From Daphnia carinata (taxonomy: Eukaryota; Arthropoda; Branchiopoda; Diplostraca; Daphniidae): a stretch of 64,000 nt of DNA. Position 1 is the first letter of the stretch. Each line of letters starts with the position of its first letter. The notes below the pieces were generated by a model. That model was not told the origin of the DNA, made no database searches, and was given only the letters and a program-made list of their open reading frames with translations. A program made the position numbers and the translations under genes. Where the stretch lies: contig NC_081339.1 of the NCBI RefSeq assembly GCF_022539665.2, forward strand, positions 2,504,017 through 2,568,016, in the 5' to 3' direction. Below, piece after piece: positions 22,431 to 35,678 of the stretch.

Positions 22431-25400
22431 GCGACTATCAGGACTTTCTTTTTTATTGACCCTATGTAAATGTAACAGATGTAAACGAATTAGATAAAAG
22501 AACAACATACGAATTTAATAAAAGAGATCTAAGTATGTTCATGGTTCACCGGGACTTTAAAAATGATACAAGTTAAATAACGAAAACTAGATCGATTAGT
22601 TTCGCAGGACCATAATATGGGAACCATAACTATGGGACCATAATATGAACAGACTGAAGACAGGGAATGTTACATCTGTAAAATAGTTTTTCATTCAAAA
22701 GAAATCCTTTGCTAAATGGTTATCAAACATTCCATATTTCCAATCTTCTTCAAAAAGAGCTTGCCACAAACAGTTGTCATAAAACTTTGTTAGTTGAACG
22801 TAGGTTCAAGAAGTTCAAACAAACAAATATTTAGTACAACAAAAGTCACAATATTGCATACAAACTTGAAAAAGGTTAATGAACCATTTAGTTAATATTA
22901 TTATGATACAGATGAAAAAGGCTGATAAGTTAAATACTGATAGCTCAGCTAGTGTGCTTGTTATTGAAACAGTTAAGCCATTCCTTTAACCTCTACTCAC
23001 AATTCTATGCAAGAGACTCACTGTCAAGTAATACTCAACAATTTACCAACAATATTTCTGTTATGCTCTGAAGAAGAGCTTAGAGATATTTTACGCTACA
23101 AAAATCATACGGCTGCATTTTTCAAAGCACCAGCTGAGCATCGACTTCCTTACTATCTGTGTTCAACTTATCATTGCTGGTTGACATAAAACGCTTCCAT
23201 CTACCTAATTCTAACAATAGAGCAAAATAATAATGCCTGAATAAAAATAATGATCGTATGTTACTTACTCGTTGATGTAGTCGCACAAAACAGGGGGAAA
23301 ACTAAAAAAAAAACAACAGGGAAAAAATGTTTGCATGGTGACATGGCTAATGGCGGATATGACAGACGACGGTAGCGTTCAATCTTTCGGGTTTTAATGC
23401 GAAGCAAACGAGTTTTTAAATCTTCATACGATAAGCATTCTCGAATTTTAAATCTACTCCCAGTGATTGATTTGATTTTTAATTCAGGGTTCCTTGCTGT
23501 TTATATGCAAATTTCCGAAGTGTGTCGGAAGTAACGAAGAACTTCTGAACTACTAATCACACAACGAAACGAATCAGAGATTTATAATACCCATAAAATC
23601 GCAGAAGGCAACTTTCCAGCGAGTATATTCGTTTGTTACGAGTAATGAAAAGCCGGACAAAATTGACATCGGAAAAAAAATCAACAGAATGTGTTGCACA
23701 CTCAACACATGAATTTTATAATTGTTGAGACACATCGGGAAAGGGAGGAGGGGCAATACGGCACAGCTCAGGACAGAGAATTCCAGGTGGGAGTAGATCA
23801 AAACACAAAAAAGGTTATGTCGAGTTTTACAATAAAAAAAAAAGGTAAACGTACCGAAAATCAACACGCACAATTTTTCTCACGAAATGCCGAGTAATTC
23901 AGGAATGGGAAAAAACTCTTTCTCAAAAAAAAAAGTCATTTAGACATCCAACATCAGAGACGGGGTGACCAAGACGTTTATAACACATACAGGGGGGTAA
24001 ATTTAGTTGTCGAATTGGCTCATTTTTGTAACCTCTTCTTTTTCCAGTCAGAATAAACACAACTCGGTTACTAATAAATAATTTTTAAAAAAGGACAAAG
24101 AAGTGAAAAAGAAAGTAATAATAAAGAAAAACAAAAAAATAATTACGGAAAAAATAAACTGAAACACGGGTTTCCACACAAGACGATTCACCAATGGAAA
24201 TGTGCTATAATACATTCATATAAAAAGATCCCCGTTTTGGCGTGACCTGGAGATACAGAGAAATGTGTGTAAAAAAAAAAAGAGAAGATACAAGATTTAA
24301 AGAGAGATAGTGGGACAGAACGACGACTTCCAATCGGCTTCATTCGCGTTTTTTATTTTTGTTTTTGTTTTCCTCTTTTCCTAACACTTAAACAAGAAAT
24401 AACGATATTTGATGTGTGGCCGGAGGACACCAAAAAATGTTCAACACTCCGCTATCTTCATTCTCATCGTCACACGCTCGGCGTTTTTGAAACTCTGATT
24501 CCTTAGCTAAAGTTCCCACAGGTTGCTGTTGTCAAATTTTTTTTTTCTTTGTGTGTGTGTGTGTTTGAGCACGTGATCCATCACAGGCTGGCAATAGAAC
24601 CCCTTCCATCGTCATCAATAAGCGAAATGAAACCTTTCAAGGAATAGCTTCTTCCTCGGGTGGGCGGGTAGTAGTTATACGAAGGTGTGGCAATATAAAC
24701 AAGAGTTACGACAACCAAAAAGAACAGACAGAAATTGCCCCCCATTTTCTTCTTTGTTTCCAATATTTACTTGTTTTGCTTTTAAATCCCTATTCAGGGC
24801 GGAGTGGAAGGGTACTACTCAACACTGATATAAAGCAGGGGGGGGGGGTTTGAAAACTCGAGAGCTCAATGAAGACGTGAGATACATTCAAACTTGATTT
24901 AGCTGCAATGGGAAAGAGGTACGGCGAAGGGCAATCGGAAACTAGCTTTTTTTTCGGTTCTTAAAAAAAAAAAACGAAAATGTATATGAGAAACGCAAAA
25001 CCGTAATACTAAACCTAAACGACAGGGTCACGACAAACGCTCAGTTGTAGAAATTTGGAGAGACGCAAAAGCTAGGGAAACGTCGTAACGAGGATAAGAG
25101 GTTGAAAAAAGTCAAAATTTTGGGACACATTCTTTTTTTTTTTTTTTCTTTTTCTTTTTTGTTTTACGCAGTTATGGACAAAGAAAACGGGGATTGAGTG
25201 AAAATATCAGTGGCACGAAGAGGTCCTTTTCTATACGTCAATCGAATCAGATGACGAACATAATCTTAAGTGACTAGACGGTGGGGGGGGGGATTAGACC
25301 ACGGGAATGTCTCGATGACAGTTTTGGTTGGTTTTCTTTAGTAGTAGTAGTAGTAGTAAAAAAGAGAAAAGAGTACTTATCAAATTCGAAAGTGGGTGGG

Positions 25401-25435
25401 GTTGAAAGCGCATGCCAGCGACTGAGGTGCAAACC
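22431..25435. other. Non-coding; right part is the probable long 3'-untranslated region of the next gene
   Basis: No supported coding sequence. The region has many A or T homopolymers, a (GT)n run near 24550, G runs near 24840 and 25283, and a TAG repeat. The part nearest 25435 must be the 3'-untranslated region of the minus-strand RLF-like gene; how far it extends cannot be read from sequence. Confidence 0.5.
25340..25358. repeat. Trinucleotide microsatellite (TAG)n
   Basis: Six consecutive tag/gta units in the presumed 3'-untranslated region of the RLF-like gene. Confidence 0.85.
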
Positions 25436-28400
25436 TCATCTTTTGCGTTGAGCGTATTTCTTCGTCGTTTTCGGCCTGCCGGCAGCTGGGGTAGGTGCTG
25501 GGGTAGGAGCTGACGTCGATACGGCGGTCGTCGAGGCTGTCGTCGATATCATTCCCGCCGCCACAGCGCAGGATGCCAGTGCGTTGACAAGGGCTTTCTT
25601 AGCCGGCCCCGTGTGTTCTGGAGACGCGTTATCCATGCCAAGCGGTTCACTTTTAGTTCGTTTGCGACCTTCGCTGACTGACACGCAACACGGGCAATTT
25701 TTCTTGACGTTGGTGCGAACCGATGATCTGCGTTTCGCCTTACCGCGTTCTACGAACCGAGTTAAAAATGACGGCTCAAAACAAAACGGTCTTAAAAATT
25801 TCCCCTTGCCAAAAATGTCACTCACCTAGAGGACAGACATCGGGATCGTGTTGATTCAAGACTTCGTCCTTCTGCAAGCGACCGCAACGTCTTGGCCGTA
25901 CAATGTATTCATCCATCTCTACTGAGGTATCGGTTGACGCCGTGTTGGCATTCGTGTCCTCCTCGTTGGGTGGTTCTTTCTTAATCGAGGGGTCGCTATT
26001 CATGGCAACAGCAGACATGGACGTGGAAGACAAGTCGTTCGGATCTTGTTGTCGCGCTTTCACTAGTTCGCTCTTCGTCAATTCCGATAGTTTGGTGGGT
26101 GTCGTCATCGACTCTGCTTTCGACGTCACCACGGAGATGTCCCCTTCTTTCTTAATCACAAGCCTAACGGCTACTTGGAGAAACACATTGAAAAATTCGA
26201 TTAACATTTTCAAAACAGCTAAAAATTGTTTCATCATTCACTTGCCTTGGACAACCGTTCTGCTAGATTCAGAATCTTCAGAAACAAGCTTCGGCGATGG
26301 AGGTGATTGAGCGTTGGGCGACGTTTCATGGCTTTCAGGCTGGGCAGGCGAGAGAGAGCTGATACAAGCCGTTGCGGCTCCAGCGGCCACCGCGGCAATG
26401 GCGGCTTGCTTGTTCGCCAAGCGTTTGCCTAACGAGCGCCGATCATTTCGGATGACGGCCGGCCCTCCTTCACCGTCACTCATGCGGCGATACTCCATTC
26501 CGCCGTGATCCTTGCGAACCATGACCATCCGTGGCTTCATGTTTCGCTTTAAGATTTTCGACTTGGATGTTTTTCGGAGACCACCTGACGGAGCCAGATC
26601 TCCGTCACCAGATGTAACTAGACCGTTGGAATCCTCATCGGTTGAAGACGCCTGGAAGGTGGCCGGTGACGTGACTGGCGACGAGTTCTGCGATCCTGTT
26701 TTTTTTCGACATACAGATCGTTAACATGGAAAACGAAAAGCGAATGATAAAAAACAAGACGAACCTAATGGTGAATCTGAAAGGCTGAAACAAGGCGAAG
26801 GTGAAATTCCCGGTCCCATGAAATCGGCACACGGCAGAAATTCAGAAACGCCCGTCTCTGCGTCATTGAGAAGCTTCTCGTCGGCCGCTGGTGTCACCGA
26901 GCCGTCCACTGAATTCCTGGAACCGCTCGGCGTGCCTTGATCGCTCCACTTGCCGTGATCGGCCTCCTCGACGACAGTGGCGGCCACGTTAGGTGAATCC
27001 TCAACTACAGGGGCCAGCACAGGAGGTGGCGTGGAAGTCGTAGCCGTGCAGGTGACCATCGAAGTCGTCGCCAACAAAGCGTTGGTGTCCATACCAGCTG
27101 GAACGGGCAGGTTAACCCTATTTACTGTCGGCACACACTGCGGCACCAGTCTCAAGACACTCGTCGTAGTGGGAGCGGTCACTGGAACAGTCACTACTGA
27201 AATCGCCTCGGACTTCGGGGTGCTCGCCTGCGCTGCGCAGCACGTCGTCGTCGATTCCAGTTCCACGCTGAACGAGGGATTCCTCTGTGGCACAGTACCA
27301 CTAGCCGAAGACTTTGGCAATTCAATTATAAGAACAGAAAAACGTTAGAAACAAAAGTACATAGTTGGATGGTGGTTAATTTTAGTACTCACCTGGTTGG
27401 CGATTGGGATCTCGGAAGAGAGTATGACGTGCGTGTCTCCAGGCACGGCCGATTTGGCGGGAAACGCGGCGTTCTGCTCCTGAGTTTGTTGAGTCTGCTG
27501 CTGGCCCGGATGCGTCACGTTGACGGCAGTGTGCGCGACGGCTCGCATCGTGATCGGCGTTCCAAAACGAGCCGGGAAACTTAGCACGCCTGGTTGGCCG
27601 CTCATCGTGACTTGGCGCACTTGAATGTAGCGCGGGGCTGATGTACCGCCGCGAGCAGAAGAGAAATTCAACGGGAACAGAAGCTGCCGTACGCCGCCCG
27701 ACCCGGATTGAACGAGCAGCTGTTGGTGAAGCATGCCGATTGGAACGGTAGACACGCCGGCCAACGAAGTAAGTGGAGTTGGCGGAGCCGATGAAACCGT
27801 GGCCGTCGTAGCCGCTCCTGTTCCTTGAAGAAAAAGAAACACAAATTTGCATTAGAAACTAGACAGAACTGACATGTAAAAACATCACTAAGATTTACCT
27901 GGTGGAATTGAGGTGATTGCGCTCGTCCCTCCGTCATTCGTAATGGTTAAAGAGGCCGATCTGCTCGTCACCACCGCGCTAACAGGGATGGACAATTGGA
28001 TTCCGGCTGACGCGTTCAACATCTGGACAGACGTCGTCGTGCCTTCGGCTTTTTGCGCTTCCGCTTTGACTGTTGTCGTTAAGGACGTCGTTGTTGTAGT
28101 AGTCATGGTGGTGGTGGTGGTGGTGGTAGTGGTGGTTGGCGGGGACGTGTTCGGTTCCGTCTTAACGCACTCTATTGCCGGAAGAGTGCTAGGGGTAATG
28201 TCCGCGTTCGAAGACACCGACAGTTGCTCCGTCATCGCGCTCGGAGTCGAATCCGCACTGCTGCTAGCGTTCGGCGTTCCATCCGAATTCGTTTCAGCAG
28301 GCCGCGCATGATGCGAGAGTAACTTCACCTTACTCTGCACCGACTTTCGCCTCTTTGGCGTGGCGTTTGGAGACGGCAGAGGGTTGGAACGTCTAGAAAA

Positions 28401-30139
28401 AATGCAAAATCAAATTTTTGAAAATGCAAATGATGATGAAAATACGCAATGATTAACCTGCGCGGGGCCGGCTTGTTCTGGAGATCGGGGGAATTCCTCA
28501 ACTGTTCCTTGTACTCTTCCAAAATGGCTTGAACTCTGAGGACAGTGTGCTCATCGTCGTGCGCTTTTTGGGGAGCCTTGTTGGCAGCTGGACTAGCCGA
28601 CGAAGCAGCGGTCGATGTGGTTGCAACTGGCGTCGCTTTGTTGGGAGTCGTGTTCCCGCTGGCACTAGGACTGACCACCGGACTCGATTTCGGGAAACTT
28701 TTATTTCGATTATTTTTTGGCGGTGCTTCCGGTTTGATGGAACCTGTCGTCGGCGGCGTCGTGCTCCTCGGTAACGGCGTGGCAGGCGGTTGACTAGCTT
28801 CGGTTGTATTGACCATGATGGATCCCGTGAAAACGGTCGAGAGTGACACCACCCTGCTGGCGGGGAACAGCACCGAGATGTGCTGACCGTCGTTCAACTT
28901 GTCTTGGTCTTGCCTCTCTTTTTTATCAGCCGTTTCATCGTTGACCACGTCTTCGACGGTGGGCTCCACCTTGACCTCGAGACACGCTATCGGAGACGGG
29001 CTGGTGATTTCGTTCTCCTTCTCTTCGTCTTCCAGCGCTTGGCGGGCAGCTGAGGCGACGGTGAGGAGTTGCATCAGCGGTGCGCCTTTCCCATTGACGG
29101 GGACGGCCGACACTGACCCTCCATCTTCTGGCGGGCACGATAAATGGCCGTCCGCAGAATTGGGCGAAGTAGGCGATGCTTCAGACACGTCCATCGATTC
29201 AGAAAAAGTGGACGATGGCGCTAAGAATTCAACAGGGCCGACTCCCATGTACGATCCATCGTCGGGATTGGCCAGTTCCGACCAAGGGTCGGGCTGATTC
29301 TGCAAGTGGCTGCCTCCAGTGCTGGCGGCAACACGTTCAAAGACGGACTCGAATTCGCGCAATTGCTCCGATAAGGAACCCCCACTGCCGGCCATATCAC
29401 TTCCTGATTGCGAGTCCATTCCGCCCACCAGAGGGCTGATGGAAGGCGCAGAGTCTGATAGCAGCATTTCAGGATTGCCCGTCACTAACTGCTGGGTTTG
29501 CGGGAGACCTCTCGTAGGCGATCGGCTGATCTGCCCGTTGAGGGCCGATTCCAGCAACGAGTGAAGTTTCGATCCCAATCCTTCTTCTTCAGATTGATTA
29601 TGTGATTCCTCGACAAATCTGCGACTGCTATCGCCAAAGCTGTTGCCTCCTAAACCACTGTTAATCATGCGTGTAACCTATTGGAGATCAATGTACCGCG
29701 CGTTAGATGGAGAACTCAATTTGATCAAGACAATTATAATTTCACCTGTAAATTCGGATCTTGCAAAGACGGAACAGGATTTAAAGACGAGGTTGTTGTT
29801 ATGGCAGCTGGTGGTGGTGTGCTCATTGATCCCAGTACAGGCATCACGTCGAAATGACTCTTTTTTCCGAAAGCCTGGCCGAATTTCGGCAGAGCTGACG
29901 GGAAACTCGGTGCATTCGATTGACTAGGTGAAATGCCACCGAAATTGGATAGCCGGCTGGCGGATGTTGCAGCTCCGTGAGATGGGCTAGCTCCCGGATG
30001 GTTCGAATTCGAGCCCGCATCTGCCGAAGGGCCGTAAGGAAGAAATCCTGGTGGAAACATGGATCCACTAAGCACCTCTGATGGACTCGGACTAGTATCC
30101 TATCATACAAGAAAAAATTTTGACATTTTAAGGATTATA

Positions 30140-30171
<32 letters not shown>

Positions 30172-33100
30172 ATAATTGAGCAGCAGGTTACCTGGGAACG
30201 ACTTGATGGCCGCGAAAATGGCGACGAACATTGCGACGGGTGACTTGGAGATGCCAGTCTATCGCCGGTCATGGCTTTATTATCCTGTTGTCGATACACG
30301 TGATGATGTTGCTGTTGTTTGCGAAACGACAGCGGGCTAGGTGGAGCTTGAAGTGCCGGACTCTGCGGACTGCTTAACGCGGGACTCGATGGATTCTGTC
30401 CAGCAGCTGCAGCTCGATGACCCTTGGCTGTGTTTGATCTGTGCGGGTCGGGCGAATTCGAATTGGAGCCCTGGCTGTGGCGTCGCACGCCGGTCGTACT
30501 TCCAGGCCTGGGTCTCGACGGACTGCTCACCATATCCAGATCGACATATTTGACCAATGGGACTCTACACGGAGAGCTGATATCCGATGGAAGAGGCGAA
30601 CTGCTCGCAACAGACACCGTCGATGAGACCATGGTACCATCGCCTGGGCTTGGCGGTATGCTTGGTTCTCCCCTGGATCGCTGGACCCGTGAAGATCGCG
30701 AACTTCCCGACTGGGACGAGGTCTGTTTCGTTGCAAGCGAAGTCGTTCCTGACGATGGATTCGGTCCGTTGGACGTAGCGACAGGCTGCGATTGGGGCGA
30801 ATTCGCTTCTGTGCTATCGATGCTGGGCGATTGGGCCAACATTTGCGACAGAGTGACGGAAGGCAGATCATCCATGCAAGGTCTAACAATCGGCGCAGCG
30901 TTTCTGGAACCTTTTGGCAATCGCGAAGCCACCGGCGTCTTCACCCTGGGGTTTGGCGGATTGAAACCCGTCACGGCTGCAACAGGCTGTAAGACAGCGC
31001 TGCTATTATTGCCTGCAGGCCGATGGGCCACTTGGAAGATGCTAACAGAAGGAGTCGAAACTAACGTCACTGGATCCGGATCGGTAACATTCCTGGCCGA
31101 GCCAGGGCCACTGCCCGATGGTGCAGCTGTGATTTGGACACTTGGCGTACTCGTGAACGGCGGTGCTTCGCCGCCACCGGGGGAGGAGGAGGAAGATGCC
31201 GAAGAGGTGGGCGCTTTGCTGGCTTCCTCTTGCTGATGTTGTTCCTGCTGCTGCTCTTGTCGGTGGACACTCGCCGCGTTGCCATTATTGCTGACACCGG
31301 TATCACCGTTCCCGTCAGCGCTGCTGGGCATTCCATTAGACGTAGCGAGTCGGCTGTTGGCCGGCAGGTTACGTAGCTGCACCATGTGTACGGCGGTGGG
31401 AGGTGGTCTGACCTGAAACACAAAGAATCTTTCACGTATTCCCTTTTCTAGATGAAAATATAAAAAGAATAATTTTTGCCATACCTGGACGTGATCGAGG
31501 CCTTTGAGGTTAGTCATGGTTCGCTCCACGCCGGAGTGTACTTTATCAAGTTTTTCTAAGAGGACGCGACAGCCGACAATGCCGTCTGCTGCCGGGAGCA
31601 TCTTGGTGGCGCTGTTCGCTTTCTTGATCGGAGAAGGTCCCGGCGAGTTGACGGGCGTTCTCGTCAAAATGACTTTGGGTTGCATATCCAATGTGCTGAG
31701 CATAGGTGCGAAATGATCGGCGGCATTGGGACACGGAGACGACGAAGAGGAGGAGGACGAAGACGACGAACAACGAGACAATTGGATGTGCTGCTGTACA
31801 ATATTATTGCTGGGTAAATCTGCTGAGTCGCAGAGAGGAGATCGAGTGGATTGTGTGACTGGACAAGAATCTTGCCATTGATTGGCACTGCCAAAATCTG
31901 GTCGGATTTCTCGTAATCGTTTCACGAGAGGAGATGAACCTCGAGACACGGCATTGGTTTTCTGCAATGAAAAATTATGAATTGCAAAATAAAACAGGTT
32001 TCATTTTTTAATTGCTTCGATACATTAAAATTAATAAAATAAGGATTGAGAATCGAATTGAACAAACCTTGCTGGCTTTGATCCTTGCAGATCGTTTGAC
32101 ACCATCCGGAGTTGAATTCGATTCAGAATTCAACTTTGATTGGTTGAATCCGATACTACTATCGGAATCGGAAGAGGTTTTGAGCGACAGCGTCACTTTG
32201 CGCATCCAGGTCTTCTTCTTCAGTACTTTTTTGCGCTCAGCCACTTCATCGGCGTACGGGCTGGAACTCTCAGACGCTTGCCGTGACGAATGTTTCGACT
32301 TTTGACGTTTGGGTTCCGTTTTGACGCGGGGCCGACTTCTTTCTTCAATTTCCATCACTGGTTCCATGCAGTTTTCGTAGCCCTTTTCGATGCCCCAAAA
32401 CTCATCGCGCTCAGGTCGTGGCATGTCTTTAAACCGATTGTAATCAATTTTGAGGAAGAGAAGCTCTTTGGTGACAGAACGCATGTTTTCCTGATCGGCC
32501 ATGTAACGCCGGCAGAGAGGTTTCAGCTGCTCCCATCCAATTTTCCAAGTAAGCACATCCCACCGCACACTGTGCACCACACTGGCAAGATCGTTTATGA
32601 CAGCCTTCGATACACCCAACGTGGCAGCGGCAGAATCGGAATAGGGAGATTGCGTTTCCTCCTCCTGGGACAGCGTACTCGGGCTTCCGATCTCTTGCTC
32701 TCCGATGCCGTTGGTAATGTCATTCAGGTCCACTCCGCTATCCGCATCCTCCAATGCATCTTTGACACTCACGAAGGTAGAATTCAGGCATTCGCTTTCA
32801 TCGCGAGCTTCGTCATTGGCAACGCCACCACCCGGACCTCCGCCACTTCCTGGTGGCGGTTCCCCAACCACGGCACCGCGGCCATGCTCCATAATTGCTT
32901 GACCGTAGTCGGTGATCGTTAGTGATGAAGATGGCTTTGCGCCGGTAGTTGCAACCGACTCCAACTTGAATCCGTTTTCAAGTGTCAATGCCGCCAGCTC
33001 CACCAGCTTATCGTAGCGCTCCTTGGTGGGATGGAGCGAGAAGGCCGTCAATGCGATCTCTCTGCAAATTCTCACGTTGGCACGGACCAATTCGGCCAAT

Positions 33101-34887
33101 TTAGAGAACACAACTGCTAGACCCATTTCACCGCTTTTTACTCCACTTCCTTCTGGATTTAACTTTCGATTTTCCAAGTCGTTGAGATCAACCGCCACTG
33201 CTCTGACGTAGAGTTCTATACAGAATGACTTTAGATCACCACGAAGCTACAGCATTTCCAAACAGGGGTAATAAAAATCAAAGGTTAGAAAACGCACATA
33301 GAAAAGCTTACATTTGAAATGATTACCTCTTCCGAAAGCGTTGCGCAGAGAACATACATGTGCGCCGATGTCATCAGTTTATTCTGATCTACCAATGTAT
33401 GCAGCATCTCGATCACTGTTTGGCTTGAGTTACCGATCGTCTTTTGCAAGTTCACAAGCTGAATGGCTAGTGATGAGAGGCAGTTCGGAGGAGGACATAT
33501 GATCAAAGCCGTGGTAAGCAAACACTGGCTGGCAAATTCGGCAGTCTTCAAGCTGTGATGCCGCCAGATTCGGTTGATTCCACTACTCCCGCTACTTTGT
33601 GCATGGATTTGCGACGTATGCTTGTCGATGAGGCGCTTTACTAAGTTATAGCCATCTTCCAAGGTGTGTTGCTTTAATATTGCGATAACTTCTTCTTTCT
33701 TTTTGAAGCTGTAGAGTAGCGCCACATGCAAATCTAGCCACTGTTCTTGAAATGACACTGCACATGACTCCAAAAACCGTGAATCTGAAGAGTCCTGTAA
33801 GCATTTTCTGTAGACTGCAACTAGTCGGAGCGCAATGTCTCTGCACCTATCATCACATAACCTATCGAGGCGGATTGTCAGGAGCGTTGGCATTTCCGCC
33901 AAACAAAACTCAAGCCCTGAAAAGATCATGAAAGTTGAATAAATGCCAAATGCAATGAGATCAACTCTGACCTTCTGATTCACTGATCGATTCGCCGTCG
34001 ATGATTTTTTTCAACGTAGGGTCGTTCCATGGATTATTGACCACGCGAATCACATGCTGGCATAGGTTATAGGCGGGTGTTTTAGACAGGTTGGAAATGG
34101 TGTTCTGAAGGGTGACATTTAGATGTGTTTTGTTTGCTTGTGGAAGTTTATTCCATTCTCCTCGTAAAACCAGCATAAGCGTATCCCTATGCAACAAAAC
34201 AAGTATTATTCCAGGTTTCGAAGAGTAAAATAATTATAACCACTTATACCTGTACAAGTTTTCTGTGAGATAATCAACATTATCTCTTGGGGAAGACTGA
34301 TTGGTGTAGGAAGCTAATGTTTCCCACGCTCTAAGAAGTGCATCTACTTTCTCCTGATAGTTCTTGTCAGGATCCTTAAGGCAAGATTGAAGTACCTGTA
34401 TAAGTTTGCATCAACACATCCACATATATAAATGAAGAAAAAGAACAAAACAACACAGCAAGCAGTCCAAAAAGGCATGCTACTTCTAGCTGAGAGATGA
34501 ATCACTTTGTCAATGTTCAACATAAACAAATCAAAGCATTTGAAACAAAACTCAAAGAAGTGCTGGAGATTGTTTTTAAAAAATCCGTGAATAATAACCA
34601 ATGGGAAGCTGATACGAAATAAAGAACAAAAACCATACTGAGAATATCAAACCAACTGAAAAATAACAAAGCAAGCTTTGAGGAACTTCCAATACAATGA
34701 AGATGTGGTCGCAGAACAACGCTTAAATAACAGCGTAAAGGACGTAGATAATCCAAATAACACACAAAATATGAGATATACTTTCACCACGAATATTTAC
34801 CGTATAAAAGGTCGACATTGGACCAACTTTATCCTGAGACGCCGAGGAATTACCAAGGACGGCGTTACAGGATTCGCTGGACGCCAT
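25436..34887 (-). CDS. Large nuclear-type protein with RLF/ZNF292-like N-terminal helical domain, no zinc fingers
   Basis: A multi-exon gene. The proposed start is ATG at 34887 (MASSESCNAVLG), with exon 1 ending at 34801. The next exons (about 34250-34396, 33970-34190, 33328-33918, 32008-33250) encode an alpha-helical region. Its landmarks in order are a TVLQSCLKDPDKNYQEKVDA start, NNPWNDPTLKKIIDGES, RLDRLCDDRCRDIALRL, a CREIALTAFSLHPTKERYDK block and SVRWDVLTWKIGWEQLKPLC. Spacing and order resemble the N-terminus of vertebrate RLF/ZNF292/ZNF654. The rest is Ser/Thr/Pro/Gln-rich and disordered, with basic stretches and RVQAILEEYKEQLRNSPDLQ at about 28.5 kb. The final exons are basic, with RPRRCGRLQKDEV and VKKNCPCCVS, ending KKYAQRKR. 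No C2H2 fingers are seen. Family assignment is tentative; a chromatin or transcription role is inference. Confidence 0.6.
30143..30170. repeat. A28 homopolymer inside an intron
   Basis: Twenty-eight consecutive A on the plus strand, a T28 run in the minus-strand transcript of the RLF-like gene. It sits between the donor near 30190 and the acceptor near 30100, so it is not a normal short polypyrimidine tract. Confidence 0.85.
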
Positions 34888-35678
34888 TTTTCCATGTCTC
34901 CAGTCGAGAACAGCTTCAGCAAGTTTGGCATTGGCTCGTTGCCGGACACCCTCAACACCCTCGCTCGCTTTATTTCCCTCCCGTCCCATGAGAACGTTAC
35001 ATAGAGTTGGACATTATATTTGTATACCAAGCCTATTTTACTTTTTTTTTTTATTTCATGATTCCTTTCTACACTCCTTTCAGGCTTTCTAGCGCTATCA
35101 TAATTATTATTAGGATTGCCTACTGCCTGCAAGCATGCGCCCTTTTTAGATGTCTAGCTACTGCTCTCCTATTTCTATGTTGTGCAACATTTTTTAAAAT
35201 AAAACGTAATGAATAAAAACACGAAGCCCAACTGAAAAGGATCATAGTGTTGCCAGACTGAAATGAGCTTTCAGGGGGAAAAAGAAGGCTGATCTTTTTG
35301 GGTGCGATAAGATCTACTTCCCGTCTAATATCTTTGTATCATCGCCTACGAAATTACCCGCAGCACAACACGGACACCGTACAAATAAAAACTAGTTTTT
35401 TTTAACTGTTGCCATTAATGAGAGCATTTCTGTTGCTGTCATTATATACAGGCATGATAACCAATCCTATACAAAACACCACCTCAGAGCAAAAAGCAAA
35501 CAAAAGAACAAACCATTGTTGAAAAATGTTAATTTATATGATGATAGATCATAGCGACATGCGATCGACTGCCAACGTATCCGTGAGGCTACATTTAATC
35601 ATGAATTATGAGTTACACAGTGGGAAGGGGCATGTTTGTGTACTCCAAATACAGCAGATAATGACCACGCTGCTAATT
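34888..35678. other. Upstream region of the RLF-like gene and 3' side of BAP55
   Basis: Both genes are on the minus strand. The left part should hold the RLF-like leader and promoter, and the right part the BAP55 3'-untranslated region. No TATA box or extra gene is evident. Confidence 0.45.

Noticed and set aside
21696-22508. Long open frames on both strands (270 and 208 codons) over the minisatellite
   Set aside because: Both repeat units are multiples of three, so any stop-free unit is open throughout. There is no start context, exon structure or domain, and the repeats read as monotonous peptides in every frame.
28529-31716. Plus-strand open frames opposite the RLF-like gene (up to 270 codons)
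   Set aside because: They are shadows of long, G+C-rich, low-complexity coding exons on the minus strand.
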